From contig JANWIC010000021.1 in NCBI GenBank assembly GCA_025450075.1, positions 1 to 51,194 of the forward strand: 51,194 nucleotides of DNA, in the 5' to 3' direction. Made by a program: the position numbers and the translations under genes. How positions within the stretch are numbered: position 1 is the first letter of the stretch; each line of letters starts with the position of its first letter. The notes below the pieces were generated by a model. That model worked only from the letters and a program-made list of their open reading frames with translations. It had not been told where the DNA came from and did not search any database. Source of the DNA: Patescibacteria group bacterium (lineage in GTDB: Bacteria; Patescibacteriota; Dojkabacteria; JAKAPS01). Positions 16,136 to 25,899 of this stretch are shown here, piece after piece.

Positions 16136-16968
16136 ATAACCCATTTAACTTCTCAGATCAACAACTTATCCAAAAGGCAAGGGAATTACGAATTGAATTG
16201 ATTGAAACTCTTTCCCATGCACCATCCGGTCATACCGGAGGACCTTTAGGAATGACAGATATTTTTGCAGCATTGTATTTCAATATATTACGATATGATC
16301 CGCAAGATCCGGAAAATGATGAGCGCGATAGATTAATATTATCAAACGGTCATGTTTGCCCCATTTTGTATGTGACAATGGCACATGCAGGATATTTTCC
16401 TAATGAAGAATTACTGACACTCCGGAAACTCAATTCTAGACTGCAAGGACATCCTTGGAATAGAGCATTGCCTGGAATTGAAAATACGTCAGGTCCTCTT
16501 GGACAAGGAATCTCACAAGCAGTAGGTATGGCACTTCGCGCCAAACTTGATAAAAAAGAGTATCGGGTTTTTTGTCTGATGAGTGATGCGGAAAATCAGG
16601 AAGGACAAACTTGGGAGGCAATGTTATTTGCCGCTAAATACCATCTTGATAATTTGATATTCATTATTGATAAAAATAACATACAAATTGATGGATATAT
16701 TCAAGACGTCATGCCGATTGAACCGTTGGATGATAAATTACGGGCATTTAATCTAGATGTTTTCCAGATGAATGGAAACAATATCCAGGATATTATGTAC
16801 ATCCTTCCCCATGCTCTTTCCCAAATTGGGAATAGAATGCCCAAAATTATTTCAGCAAATACTATCCTTGGCTACGGGGTTCCATTTATGGAGAACAACT
16901 TTGCTTGGCATGGTGTCGTTCCGAATCATGAACAAGCCGCAGAAGCTTTATCATATCTAAGACAATAA
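16132..16968 (+). CDS. Transketolase, N-terminal (TPP-binding) subunit
   Basis: 278-aa half-transketolase. It contains S-G-H-T-G-G-P-L-G-M (residues ~27-36), L-S-N-G-H-V-C-P (~70-77), G-P-L-G-Q-G-I-S (~120-127) and the TPP/Mg signature beginning M-S-D-A-E-N-Q-E-G-Q-T-W-E, ending in N-N-I-Q-I-D-G. With the next gene it forms the two-chain transketolase seen in archaea and many anaerobes, moving two-carbon units between pentose phosphates and glycolysis. The gene overlaps rpe by 4 nt and the next subunit by 1 nt (TAATG). Confidence 0.93.
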   Translation: MNNPFNFSDQQLIQKARELRIELIETLSHAPSGHTGGPLGMTDIFAALYFNILRYDPQDPENDERDRLILSNGHVCPILYVTMAHAGYFPNEELLTLRKLNSRLQGHPWNRALPGIENTSGPLGQGISQAVGMALRAKLDKKEYRVFCLMSDAENQEGQTWEAMLFAAKYHLDNLIFIIDKNNIQIDGYIQDVMPIEPLDDKLRAFNLDVFQMNGNNIQDIMYILPHALSQIGNRMPKIISANTILGYGVPFMENNFAWHGVVPNHEQAAEALSYLRQ

Positions 16969-17945
16969 TGGAATATAACCAAGAACTACAATTAACGTTT
17001 GATGCAAAAACAGAATCAACCAGAGACGGGATCGGGAAAGGCATGGTGAAATTGGGAGAAATAAATGACCAGGTAGTTGTATTGTGTGCCGATTTACCCG
17101 ATTCAACAAGAGTAAAGGAATTTAAAGAAAAATATCCTGAGCGGTATTTTGACCTTGGTGTAGCTGAGCAGAATATGGCAGGAGTATCAGCTGGATTAGC
17201 ATTATCTGGGAAAATCCCATATATGGCATCTTTTGGAGTATTTTCTCCAGGAAGGAACTGGGATCAGATTCGTGTCAGTATCACCTATTCAAGAGCTAAT
17301 GTAAAAATTTTAGCATCTCATACGGGGTTAGGCAGTGCAGAAGATGGTGCTTCTCACCAAGCTTTAGAAGATATTGCCTTGACTCGAGTTTTACCAGGCA
17401 TGACAGTGATAGCTCCATCTGATAGCGTTGAAGCAATGAAAGCAGCAATTGCAGCTGCTTCAATCCCAGGACCTGTATATATTCGATATGCTAAACCTGC
17501 AATGCCAATCTACACAACAGAAGCAACCCCATTTACTATCGGAAAAGCTAATGTATATACGTTCGGACATGATATTACGATTTTAAGTACTGGTATAACG
17601 ATAGCTTCAGCAATGGATGCGGCATTAGAACTTGAACAACAAGGAATTAGTGCTGAAGTAATCAATGTTCATACCATAAAACCATTGGATGAAGAAACCA
17701 TTCTCACCTCGTTACGAAAAACAAACTGTTTTGTTACAATTGAAGATCACCAGGTTATGGCTGGATTTGGTTCTGCTATACTGGAACTAGTTTCGAAACA
17801 TATGTGTATACCTTCCGAATTAATTGGAATGCAAGATTCGTTTGGAGAATCAGGACCATTTGATGCGCTTTTTGAAAAGTACGGGATACATAAAAATAAT
17901 GTAGTAAGCGCTGTGCATAGAGTACTCGATAGAAAGAAATTATGA
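16968..17945 (+). CDS. Transketolase, C-terminal subunit
   Basis: 325 aa covering the pyrimidine-binding and C-terminal domains of transketolase. The catalytic Glu sits in F-D-L-G-V-A-E-Q-N-M-A-G (residues ~57-68), followed by the phenylalanine-rich cofactor pocket (P-Y-M-A-S-F-G-V-F) and H-T-G-L-G-S-A-E-D-G-A-S-H-Q for substrate phosphate binding. The C-terminal domain is complete. It is coupled to the N subunit (TAATG) and to the following HAD gene (ATGA). The split form could in principle also be a 1-deoxyxylulose-5-phosphate synthase-like enzyme, but its pairing with rpe and rpiB favours transketolase. Confidence 0.92.
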   Translation: MEYNQELQLTFDAKTESTRDGIGKGMVKLGEINDQVVVLCADLPDSTRVKEFKEKYPERYFDLGVAEQNMAGVSAGLALSGKIPYMASFGVFSPGRNWDQIRVSITYSRANVKILASHTGLGSAEDGASHQALEDIALTRVLPGMTVIAPSDSVEAMKAAIAAASIPGPVYIRYAKPAMPIYTTEATPFTIGKANVYTFGHDITILSTGITIASAMDAALELEQQGISAEVINVHTIKPLDEETILTSLRKTNCFVTIEDHQVMAGFGSAILELVSKHMCIPSELIGMQDSFGESGPFDALFEKYGIHKNNVVSAVHRVLDRKKL

Positions 17946-18586
17946 TCCGCACTATTGTTTTTGATTTAAATGGAGTAATCTTTTCCACTGGTCATCAAAT
18001 ACGGCAACGACTCATATCTGAAGGATTTGACAGTCAAAAAATTTATGATGCCATTCATCCTCATGGCATTTGGGCAAAGAAATATATTTCCGGGGATATT
18101 TCATATGAAAGATATGAACAGGAGGTACAGATACTTTTTCCAAAAGAATTTCGTTATGTGCTTTCTTTGTATATGCATCGGCATCCACTCACTTTCTCAA
18201 GAGATTTTCTTCTCCACCAATTCATAGAACCATATCAGTTAGAAGTAAACTTATCTGTGTATTCACAAGATCAAATAGAAATGCTTTCTCTCTTACCAGA
18301 CCTTGCAAAAAAATATACTTTGATTCTATTTTCAGGAAATATGAGGGAAGGTGTCATGATGCTGGATCAGGAATTTCATTATCTGCAATACTTTACATCT
18401 CAAATATTTTCCTATGATTATGGAGCAGATAAACCGAGCAGGAAAATGTTTGAAGCATTAATTTCCTCGCTTCCCAATTCAACTAATGAGAGTTTATATA
18501 TTGATGATCGGGATAAAAATATTGAGATAGGAAAATCATATGGATTCCATACAGTGCTTGTTCCTCCTTCTCCCTTAGATCGTTAG
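17942..18586 (+). CDS. HAD-superfamily hydrolase
   Basis: 214-aa haloacid-dehalogenase-type phosphatase. Motif I reads V-F-D-L-N-G-V-I, with Asn at the usual second Asp, a variant common in subfamily IA. Motif II is in L-I-L-F-S-G-N-M (Ser). Motif III Lys is in A-D-K-P-S-R-K-M-F, and motif IV is Y-I-D-D-R-D-K-N. A helical cap lies between motifs I and II. Being the last coupled gene of the pentose-phosphate block, it probably acts on a sugar phosphate, but substrate specificity cannot be read. Its 3' end overlaps zwf by 12 nt on the other strand. Confidence 0.82.
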   Translation: MIRTIVFDLNGVIFSTGHQIRQRLISEGFDSQKIYDAIHPHGIWAKKYISGDISYERYEQEVQILFPKEFRYVLSLYMHRHPLTFSRDFLLHQFIEPYQLEVNLSVYSQDQIEMLSLLPDLAKKYTLILFSGNMREGVMMLDQEFHYLQYFTSQIFSYDYGADKPSRKMFEALISSLPNSTNESLYIDDRDKNIEIGKSYGFHTVLVPPSPLDR

Positions 18587-19975
18587 GTTAATATCACATT
18601 TATACGGATATAGGCTAAGCCAGGTTCTATCTTCATTAACAACCAGTGCATTTGATCCTTCCGGCCCCCATTGATCAGGTGGATATGGAATAACTAGTTC
18701 AGGATGATTCTCTTTGAAAGCTAGATATGGCGCAACAAATTCCCATGAAGCAACGATTTCATCTATAGATGTGAAAAGTGACCTGTCATTTTTAATAGCA
18801 TCTTGCAACAGCCTAATATAAGAATTGTCTGAAATGGTAAATGAATCCCTGTAACAAAAATCCATACTGACATCCTGCACTTCCATTTCTTTTCCAGGAT
18901 TTTTCACAAAAAGTTTTAATGATATCCCTTCATTCGGTTGAATACGGAATGCAAGAATATTTCCTTCCTGATGTGGAAAAAGATGATGGTTCATTTTCTT
19001 AAATGTTATGAATACTTCTGTTGCATGAACAGCAAGTTTTTTCCCAGTGCGGAGATAAATTGGAACTCCACTCCATCTATCGGTATCGATATATGTTTTA
19101 AGTGCGGCAAAGGTTTCAGTATGAGAATGGGGATCAACTTTCTCTTCAGTTTTGTAACCCTCATATTGTCCAAATACAACGGTATCTCTAATCGTATCTT
19201 CATCCCGAACAATTCGAAGTGCATTAAAAAGCTTCTTTCTTGCAATATGTAAATCTCTTGGTTCAAAAGAACTTGGAGGTTCCATGCAAGTGGCGGCCAG
19301 AATTTGTAAGATATGGCTTTGGATCATGTCTTTCATTGCACCTGCTTTATCATAATATCCTCCCCTTCCTTCTGTCCCAATAGTTTCACTTGAAGTAATC
19401 TGAATCGAATCAACAGCCTCACTGTTCCATATGTGTTCAAATAAGCCATTGGCAAAGCGGAATGCAAGGATATTTTGTACCGTTTCTTTTCCTAAATAAT
19501 GATCTATGATATATATTTGCTCTTCACTAAATACTTCAGTTATGGTTTGATACAAATCTATTGCACTTTGCTTATCCTCTCCAAATGGTTTTTCAATAAT
19601 GATACGTGATTGAGGAGGATTTAAATTGCTCTGTTGCAAATTCTTAACAATTGTCTCATAAGAACCCGGATCAACTGCCAAATAAAATAAAAGATTATCA
19701 GTTTGTAATTGTCCCCGAAGTGATTGAAATGCGGATAAGTCTTCAAATGATCCTTTATGATAATGAATGCTGGATAGAAATTCCTGCCATTTTTCATTAT
19801 TTCCGCCTGTATTAGAAAAACTGTTTTTAAATTCATCATCACTTAGCTCTCGCCGTGCAAATCCAATAATCTCGACAGGTTCATCATTTGTGAAAATTTC
19901 AAATAAGGCGGGAATAAGCTTCTTTTTTGTAAGATCACCTGTTGCTCCGAAAATGATGATATTAATATTGTCCAT
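18575..19975 (-). CDS. zwf: Glucose-6-phosphate 1-dehydrogenase
   Basis: 466 aa from the ATG at 19975, one base after the gnd stop; a longer frame would run back into gnd. Motifs: G-A-T-G-D-L-T-K-K-K-L (NADP site, residues ~7-17), R-I-I-I-E-K-P-F-G-E-D, and the substrate/active-site I-D-H-Y-L-G-K-E-T-V with the catalytic His. It oxidises glucose-6-P to 6-phosphogluconolactone, feeding gnd. No phosphogluconolactonase gene is visible in the window, so that step is spontaneous or encoded elsewhere. It is co-transcribed after gnd. Confidence 0.95.
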   Translation of the reverse strand: MDNINIIIFGATGDLTKKKLIPALFEIFTNDEPVEIIGFARRELSDDEFKNSFSNTGGNNEKWQEFLSSIHYHKGSFEDLSAFQSLRGQLQTDNLLFYLAVDPGSYETIVKNLQQSNLNPPQSRIIIEKPFGEDKQSAIDLYQTITEVFSEEQIYIIDHYLGKETVQNILAFRFANGLFEHIWNSEAVDSIQITSSETIGTEGRGGYYDKAGAMKDMIQSHILQILAATCMEPPSSFEPRDLHIARKKLFNALRIVRDEDTIRDTVVFGQYEGYKTEEKVDPHSHTETFAALKTYIDTDRWSGVPIYLRTGKKLAVHATEVFITFKKMNHHLFPHQEGNILAFRIQPNEGISLKLFVKNPGKEMEVQDVSMDFCYRDSFTISDNSYIRLLQDAIKNDRSLFTSIDEIVASWEFVAPYLAFKENHPELVIPYPPDQWGPEGSNALVVNEDRTWLSLYPYKCDINLTI

Positions 19976-19976
19976 A

Positions 19977-20942
19977 TTATTTTTTCTCCACTTCATGTCC
20001 CCCGAATTCGTTCCGTTGTGCTGCAACTACTTTCATTGCAAAAGATTCGTCTCTTCGGGTTGTATATCGCATAAATAGTGCATGAGCTACTGTCAGGAAT
20101 GGGATCTTTGCAGATATCGCTTCTAGAATTGTCCAGGCTCCTTCACCATTGTCATCCACCCTATCCCCAATCTGGTTTAGATGAGGGTCAACAGTTAATG
20201 CATGTTCTGTAATTCTAGTGAGGTAGGATTCAACGATGCTACCATGGTTCCAAACTCGAAGTACTTCAGCAAGTTGTAATGGATTACCTAGAGAATCTTG
20301 AGCACCTGTTTCAAGAAGATCAAGTCCTTCTGCAATAGATTGCATCATTCCATATTCGATAGCATTATGAACCATTTTGACATAATGGCCAGATCCATTT
20401 GCTCCCATATAACCATATCCATTTTCTTGAGCAAGTGATCTATAAAGCCATTCAATTTCGTCATAAACATCTTTTTCTCCTCCTACCATAAGACAAGCAC
20501 CATGTCTCGCACCTTGAATTCCTCCTGATGTTCCGCAATCCATAAAGTGGACTCCCTTTTCTTTTAATAGTCCAGCACGTCGTTTTGTATCTTTGTAATA
20601 TGAGTTTCCTCCATCTATAACTATGTCACCTTCATGTAAAAAATCCGATAATGATTCTTCCTCCATTTTCTTCCATCCATCAGCAAGAGCAAAAAGCAAC
20701 TGGTCTACAGGATCTCCAGATTTAATCATTAACCAGATAATTGCTCGTTCATTTCCTTCACCTCGAAGTTTTTCAAACATCTCTTTTAATGAATATGCTG
20801 GTGTTGCACCTTCCCGTGCAATTTCATCAACTTTTTCTTTTGTCCGATTATATGCAACAACTTCAATTCCTTTTTCTAACATATGCTCAACCATTGCATT
20901 TCCCATTCTTCCAAGCCCGATGAAACCGATTTTTTGACTCAT
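19977..20942 (-). CDS. 6-phosphogluconate dehydrogenase (decarboxylating), short type
   Basis: 321 aa, the short class of 6PGDH (often NAD-preferring) rather than the ~470-aa Gnd. It has an N-terminal Rossmann motif G-F-I-G-L-G-R-M-G (residues ~5-13), I-V-I-D-G-G-N-S-Y-Y, the substrate signature D-C-G-T-S-G-G-I-Q-G-A, and the catalytic Lys in G-S-G-H-Y-V-K-M-V-H-N-A-I-E-Y. The all-helical C-domain is present. It yields ribulose-5-P, the substrate of the RpiB and Rpe enzymes 4-6 kb away on the other strand. Residue 32, following the second strand, is Asn-Arg-Thr, which would suit NADP as well; the coenzyme is open. Confidence 0.93.
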   Translation of the reverse strand: MSQKIGFIGLGRMGNAMVEHMLEKGIEVVAYNRTKEKVDEIAREGATPAYSLKEMFEKLRGEGNERAIIWLMIKSGDPVDQLLFALADGWKKMEEESLSDFLHEGDIVIDGGNSYYKDTKRRAGLLKEKGVHFMDCGTSGGIQGARHGACLMVGGEKDVYDEIEWLYRSLAQENGYGYMGANGSGHYVKMVHNAIEYGMMQSIAEGLDLLETGAQDSLGNPLQLAEVLRVWNHGSIVESYLTRITEHALTVDPHLNQIGDRVDDNGEGAWTILEAISAKIPFLTVAHALFMRYTTRRDESFAMKVVAAQRNEFGGHEVEKK

Positions 20943-21155
20943 ATGAACAAGATAATATACTTATGTATCATATACCTTAAAGAATGGGAAATGCAATAAT
21001 CATTTCTAGAATTCCGATAAATTTCCAACATTATCAAAAACTTAATTAAAATATTGGTATTGAGTATATGCATATGAAGGATCAGAAATCATCCTGAATT
21101 TGAAAAAAATATAATGATTGATTAACAACTCATCTTTTGTTATATTTTTATCATA

Positions 21156-21674
21156 ATGATAAATTCTTTTACTGCAAAACATCCTCTTCTTGTAAAAAGG
21201 GGAATCGCATATCTTATTGACATGCTTGTCTTTATTTTGACCATAAGTCCTTTTCTCATAATTTATTTCGTTATGTTCTACTTTTCATTTTTAACTTCTT
21301 TTCCTGTATCAACAGAGCTGATAAGAAATATATGGGTGTTATATGCACTTTTATGTATTATTGCACTTATTATTTTTAATGTTTTCTTTACTTTCCTGCC
21401 CTATTGGAAAGGTGCGACATTAGGTCAAAAATTAGTAAAAGTACATATTCAGTTGCAAAAGAAAGATCATAAATTATCAATCCGAAGCATCTTTATTCTG
21501 AATGCTCCTTTTTTTCTATTTATCCTTCTTCTTGCTTTGTTTCCAGCCTTTCTTCCTCTATGGCTGCTTTTAATTGTGGTATATATTTGCATTGATATAA
21601 TATATGCACTAAAACATGAAGATGAAACGATGTTGCATGATCTATTGGCAGAAACCCAAGCTTTCACGTATTGA
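21156..21674 (+). CDS. RDD-family membrane protein
   Basis: 172-aa protein of the RDD type. K-R-G-I-A-Y-L-I-D-M-L (residues ~14-24) supplies the Arg and Asp that define the family, and three or four hydrophobic segments follow (~18-40, 58-85, 112-148). The loop W-K-G-A-T-L-G-Q-K-L-V-K-V before the third helix is typical. The role of RDD proteins is poorly known; some act in ion or osmotic homeostasis. The ATG follows an AT-rich likely -10 (TATATT) by about 13 nt, with no ribosome site. Confidence 0.8.
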   Translation: MINSFTAKHPLLVKRGIAYLIDMLVFILTISPFLIIYFVMFYFSFLTSFPVSTELIRNIWVLYALLCIIALIIFNVFFTFLPYWKGATLGQKLVKVHIQLQKKDHKLSIRSIFILNAPFFLFILLLALFPAFLPLWLLLIVVYICIDIIYALKHEDETMLHDLLAETQAFTY

Positions 21675-21733
21675 AATATGATCTAGATTACAGTATACCT
21701 CAGCAGGAAATGCTATGATTATTTAATGGAAAA

Positions 21734-22657
21734 ATGTTTGATTCAGAATTTGCTACTGAGGTAGCAACAACAGATAAGAATGCAACCCCCCCTATGGCAT
21801 TAATTAATAGATTTTCCCAAGAACTTGAGGATTTGGGTTTACCTGAAATGGCTCCTACAATTGATATTTTCCGAGCTCGTGTTGCATCTAGGAATTCAGA
21901 GCATATGGATGATCTTCCGGTATGGGATATGGAATTACAAATATATAAAAAGATTATTGAAGAAAGATGTAGCAGATGCCAGCAGTATCTTTTTTATCGG
22001 AATAAAATGAAAGTGTTGATGGTATTTAACAACTTAATTTTGAATCATATTTTAAATCAACCTGCAATTGAAAATTTGTATACCACGCAATTTGATGGTT
22101 CTCCTGACCCCGGAGTTACAAGGATTGAATTAATGGAGAGAGCAATCATGTATGATTTATATTTTGAAGTGTTGGAGAGATTATGTTTTGATGAGAATGT
22201 TGAGCTTTTGTATTTTACTCAATATTTATCTCTATTTAGTGCAGTAAAACGTGATGCTATGAATGTTTTCCGATATATTTACAGAATGAAAGTTCCTGGT
22301 AGAAGAAGAGGAACGGAAGAGCTTATCGTTTGGTATCTGTTTCATGGAAAAAATCTTACCGATCCTAATTTTATTGAACTGTTAAGATATTATAATGGAG
22401 AATTTGATGAATATACGCTTGCATTACGGTCTAATACATCAATTGAAGCTGTCAGGAATTGGATTATACTTAATCTTAGAAATGTTAGAAGAGATTTGCC
22501 ATATAATGTCAGAAAATGGCTTAAAAGACAATATACGGAAAGAGGAATCATCGCTTTACGACAAATTGATCAGAATAATGAAGCAAAGAAAAATTATAGA
22601 AGAATACATCAACATCGAAGGTCTGCAAAACCTGTTTTGCAGTTAGTACCAAATTAG
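21734..22657 (+). CDS. Orphan protein, 307 aa
   Basis: Helix-rich soluble protein that I do not recognise. It carries a C-R-S-R-C-Q-like pair (E-R-C-S-R-C-Q at residues ~76-82), too few Cys for a full zinc ribbon, and a strongly basic C-terminal ~60 residues rich in Arg/Lys/His (R-R-D-L-P-Y-N-V-R-K-W-L-K-R) that may bind nucleic acid or an acidic surface. The 3' end overlaps the typA stop by 4 nt on the other strand. A TATGAT box lies 14 nt before the ATG, giving a near-leaderless message. Confidence 0.55.
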   Translation: MFDSEFATEVATTDKNATPPMALINRFSQELEDLGLPEMAPTIDIFRARVASRNSEHMDDLPVWDMELQIYKKIIEERCSRCQQYLFYRNKMKVLMVFNNLILNHILNQPAIENLYTTQFDGSPDPGVTRIELMERAIMYDLYFEVLERLCFDENVELLYFTQYLSLFSAVKRDAMNVFRYIYRMKVPGRRRGTEELIVWYLFHGKNLTDPNFIELLRYYNGEFDEYTLALRSNTSIEAVRNWIILNLRNVRRDLPYNVRKWLKRQYTERGIIALRQIDQNNEAKKNYRRIHQHRRSAKPVLQLVPN

Positions 22658-24501
22658 GTATATCGAGTTTCTCTTTTTATCCCTCGTAAATTTGATTGGA
22701 GTATTTTTTTACGAAGTCTAAGTGATTTTGGAGTTACTTCTAGAAGTTCATCATCTTCTAAAAAACCAAATGCATTATCTAGCGTAACGGGAATTGGTGG
22801 AATAAGAGGGACATCTATTTCTACATGTGATATGCGAACTCCAGTTTTATGACGTGCAAGACAAACATTCATATTCATATCATTATCATATTTATTAATT
22901 CCAATAATCATTCCTTCATATACATCTTCTTGTGGTTTAATAAAAAGATCACCTCTCTCTTGCACTTTTTCAATTGCATATGCTGTTGCTGTTCCTGATT
23001 CTGAAGCAACTAGAGCACCTTTTCTTGAACTGGCAAGTTCTTTTTCTTTGGGTACATACTCTTTAAAGAAAGTATTAATTACAGCCGTACCTTTGGTTTG
23101 TGTCAAAAGACTTGTGCGAAGTCCGAATATATTTTTGGTAAGAATCGTATATTGCATTCTGACATTGTTATTCATATCAGTATGCATATTTATAAGATTA
23201 CCTGATCTTTTCTGCAATTCAGTTGATACTGTTCCAATATAGTCTGCAGGAGCATCAACTAACAATTCTTCCAATGGTTCTAATAAAGTACCATTCTCTC
23301 CTTCTTTTATAATAGCGGTTGGTTTTGAAATTTGAAATTCATATCCTTCTCTACGTAAAGTTTCAATTAAGATTGATAGATGCAGTTCACCTCGTCCGGA
23401 TACGTAATAACTACCATCTTCTGCAATATCTAGTTTCATGGAGAGGTTAGTTTCCATTTCCTTTTCAAGTCGTTCTTTTAATTGACGGGAAGTTACATAC
23501 TTTCCTTCTTTTCCTACGAAAGGCGATGTATTTGCTTCTATTTTTACTCTTACAGATGGTTCTTCAATCTTAATATCAGGTAACTGTTCAGGTTTACTGG
23601 CATCTGCTATCGTATCCCCTATTTTCGCCGATTTAATCCCCGTAATTGCAATAATATCTCCAGCGTATGCTTTTTCTACTTCTAAACGTTTCAGACCTTC
23701 GTTTACAAATATTTTACTTAGTTTAACAGCATCTCTTTTCCCATCTTTATGGATGATGGTAAGTTTTGAATCTATAGTAATAGTTCCTCTAATAATTCTA
23801 CCGATACAATACAATCCCTGGTAATTATCATGGTCAACGAGTGTTACCTGCATCTGGAATCCTCCATTAAAATTTGGCTCATCATGTGGGATATCCTCTA
23901 TTACTGCATCAAGAATTGGTGAAAGGTCTGCTTCCATGGAATCAATATCACCGATTGGCACTTCTTTAAATGCCTTACCAGTTCGTCCAATTGCGTATAA
24001 TATTGGAAAATCCAATTGTTCATCTGTAACTGCAAGTTCCAAAAATAAATCTGAGGCCTTCTCCAGTGTTGCCTCTACATCAGCATATTTCTTATCAATT
24101 TTATTGATAACAAGGATTATCTTCTTCTTTAATTCCAAAGCTTTTCTCAATACAAACGTTGTTTGAGGCATTGGACCTTCTTGTGCATCGACAATAAGCA
24201 AACAGCCGTCTGCCATATTTAATGTTTTCTCTACTTCCCCTCCAAAATCTGCATGTCCTGGTGTATCAATAATGTTAATCTTATACCCTTTGTAGTGAAC
24301 TGATGTTGTTTTTGCAAGGATTGTAATTCCGCGTTCCCTTTCCAATTCATTTGAGTCAAGAATTCTATCTTGAGACATTTCCTGCTCATTATCCCGAAAA
24401 GTTTTTGTTTGCTTTAATAACCCGTCAACTAGGGTCGTTTTCCCATGGTCAACATGGGCGATTATCGCAATGTTTCTAATTTTACTATGATCTTGTTCCA
24501 T
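22654..24501 (-). CDS. typA: Translational GTPase TypA/BipA
   Basis: 615-aa ribosome-binding GTPase of the EF-G-like group, linked to ribosome assembly and stress. G-domain motifs are complete: [10 protein letters not shown] (G1, residues ~14-23), R-G-I-T-I (switch I/G2), D-T-P-G-H-A-D-F (G3) and N-K-I-D-K (G4). Domain II (beta barrel, ~200-300), domains III and V and the TypA-specific C-terminal domain follow, ending in the expected [11 protein letters not shown] segment. Length and order are normal. Confidence 0.96.
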   Translation of the reverse strand: MEQDHSKIRNIAIIAHVDHGKTTLVDGLLKQTKTFRDNEQEMSQDRILDSNELERERGITILAKTTSVHYKGYKINIIDTPGHADFGGEVEKTLNMADGCLLIVDAQEGPMPQTTFVLRKALELKKKIILVINKIDKKYADVEATLEKASDLFLELAVTDEQLDFPILYAIGRTGKAFKEVPIGDIDSMEADLSPILDAVIEDIPHDEPNFNGGFQMQVTLVDHDNYQGLYCIGRIIRGTITIDSKLTIIHKDGKRDAVKLSKIFVNEGLKRLEVEKAYAGDIIAITGIKSAKIGDTIADASKPEQLPDIKIEEPSVRVKIEANTSPFVGKEGKYVTSRQLKERLEKEMETNLSMKLDIAEDGSYYVSGRGELHLSILIETLRREGYEFQISKPTAIIKEGENGTLLEPLEELLVDAPADYIGTVSTELQKRSGNLINMHTDMNNNVRMQYTILTKNIFGLRTSLLTQTKGTAVINTFFKEYVPKEKELASSRKGALVASESGTATAYAIEKVQERGDLFIKPQEDVYEGMIIGINKYDNDMNMNVCLARHKTGVRISHVEIDVPLIPPIPVTLDNAFGFLEDDELLEVTPKSLRLRKKILQSNLRGIKRETRYT

Positions 24502-24558
24502 TATTATATTCTTGCAAATGCGGGACTAATGATATCATATTTAAGCCATTTTGGGAAC

Positions 24559-24586
24559 AAAAAAGGAGGCAAATGCCCCCTTTTTT
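24559..24586 (-). terminator. Rho-independent terminator of the secreted-protein gene
   Basis: AAAAAAGGAGGC and GCCCCCTTTTTT face each other around AAAT, with one internal mismatch. Read on the minus strand it follows the stop at 24601 by about 15 nt and ends in a T run. Its symmetry could also stop plus-strand transcripts. Confidence 0.75.
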
Positions 24587-24600
24587 GAATCTTTTCTTAG

Positions 24601-25380
24601 TTATAAGTTAAACAAAGCCTTAAAATCCTTTATAAATTGGGTAAAATCACTATGCACAGCCTGGATATCAGTATGAACTATTGCATAATCTGCTTTTACA
24701 GTTGTAAATGCGCTAGCACCTTTTTGGTAATCAGCAGGAGTAATTGCATTTAATGCAGCTTCTGCAGTTTGGACATCGCTATTAAATTTTGCCACATCAT
24801 TACTGTACTTTGTGTTATCAGCCTGGATTGTAGTAACGTTTTTGCTTTGTCCCTGTGCGAAGGTAATATCTTGAGTTAGGTTTTGTTCTGCTGCTGTAAA
24901 ATTTGTGTTAAGGACATTGAAATATGCAATATGGAGTAGTAAATGATACTTTGGCAATTCAATTGCATATATTCGATATGTAGTAAATATTTGCTGTACA
25001 AGTGGCATCAATCCTGATTTGATATTCGATGGGTCATTAAATGCATCAATTTGCGTCTTTAATGAAGTTAATCCTGAAATATCAGTATTTAATGCAGTTA
25101 TTGCTTGTTTAGCTTGGGTTGATGAGGCGACTTTGGATGCATTAATGAAGGCTATAAAATTAGTTATTGCTGAAATTCTTTCAGTAATATACCCATCAGC
25201 CTTAGTTTTAATATTTTGCATCCTCGTTGTCTGGTTTTGTACCTGTTGTAGGACTTTATTCGTTGGTGTCGGTGTTGTTGTTGCTGATGTTGCAATTGTT
25301 GTTATTGATTGAGCATTGACTCCTGATTGCATCAATACCATCATGAGTACAGCGCTAATAAGTAGAGTTGTCTTTTTCAT
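24601..25380 (-). CDS. Secreted helical protein
   Basis: 259 aa with a clear signal peptide (M-K-K-T-T-L-L-I-S-A then a hydrophobic core, cleavage probably after V-N-A-Q, residue ~24). A short Thr/Pro linker follows (T-T-P-T-P-T), then a long predominantly helical region with heptad-like Ala/Leu spacing, likely an outside-facing coiled bundle. It contains no Cys. The family is unknown to me, but this build is common in Microgenomates envelope proteins. It is translationally coupled (ATGA) to the membrane-anchored protein upstream, so the two probably work together at the cell surface. Confidence 0.65.
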   Translation of the reverse strand: MKKTTLLISAVLMMVLMQSGVNAQSITTIATSATTTPTPTNKVLQQVQNQTTRMQNIKTKADGYITERISAITNFIAFINASKVASSTQAKQAITALNTDISGLTSLKTQIDAFNDPSNIKSGLMPLVQQIFTTYRIYAIELPKYHLLLHIAYFNVLNTNFTAAEQNLTQDITFAQGQSKNVTTIQADNTKYSNDVAKFNSDVQTAEAALNAITPADYQKGASAFTTVKADYAIVHTDIQAVHSDFTQFIKDFKALFNL

Positions 25381-25811
25381 AGTTGTGATGATGAAGTAGA
25401 GTCAGAACCGTCTTGAGAAGCATTAGCAATATCAGAATTCATAGATGTAAAATCTGTACTTTCTGATGAAACATTAGCTGATAACTGTTGTTCAAGAGTA
25501 TTAAGATTTCCAGCTGCTACACTCGCACTTGTTGGTGCTTTCTGGGATGGTACTGCAGTTGGAGTTAAAGTTGCTGTGATAGTTGAAGTCGTTGTTGTTA
25601 ATGCTGTAGTGTTATTCTTGACAGTTGGTGTGGCTGAACTATTGTTTGTTATTGCCCAAATAATTCCGCTGGCTAACATAACTATTGCAAGAATTCCTAA
25701 CAGTACATAAAGCCTCTTGTTATTTTGGCTAGGTGTAGAAGGTACTTCTGCCACTGAAGCTTGTGGTATTGCTTCATTTACCATTGTACCTGAATTGACT
25801 GGTTCGTCCAT
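25377..25811 (-). CDS. Single-pass membrane protein with Thr/Ser-rich tail
   Basis: I take the ATG at 25811, giving 144 aa. A longer frame reaches back into glyS and has no support. A Pro/Ser-rich cytoplasmic stretch (~40 residues) leads to one hydrophobic helix (L-Y-V-L-L-G-I-L-A-I-V-M-L-A), then a low-complexity Thr/Ser/Ala/Pro region outside. It ends in S-S-Q-L, with the TGA overlapping the next ATG. It may be a surface protein or the anchor partner of the secreted helical protein. No enzymatic motif. Confidence 0.55.
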   Translation of the reverse strand: MDEPVNSGTMVNEAIPQASVAEVPSTPSQNNKRLYVLLGILAIVMLASGIIWAITNNSSATPTVKNNTTALTTTTSTITATLTPTAVPSQKAPTSASVAAGNLNTLEQQLSANVSSESTDFTSMNSDIANASQDGSDSTSSSQL

Positions 25812-25873
25812 TTTGGGAGAAATAAAATATTCTTTACTACTATATCTCTTCTTTACATGAGATTCAAGTAAGG

Positions 25874-25893
25874 GGAGGCGGTGAACCGCCTCC
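25874..25893 (-). terminator. Hairpin after glyS
   Basis: GGAGGCGG and CCGCCTCC form an 8-bp stem with a 4-nt loop, starting 7 nt after the glyS stop. The following bases are only weakly T-rich (CCTTACTT), so it may slow rather than fully stop transcription, or protect the 3' end. Confidence 0.45.
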
Positions 25894-25899
25894 ACCCTT

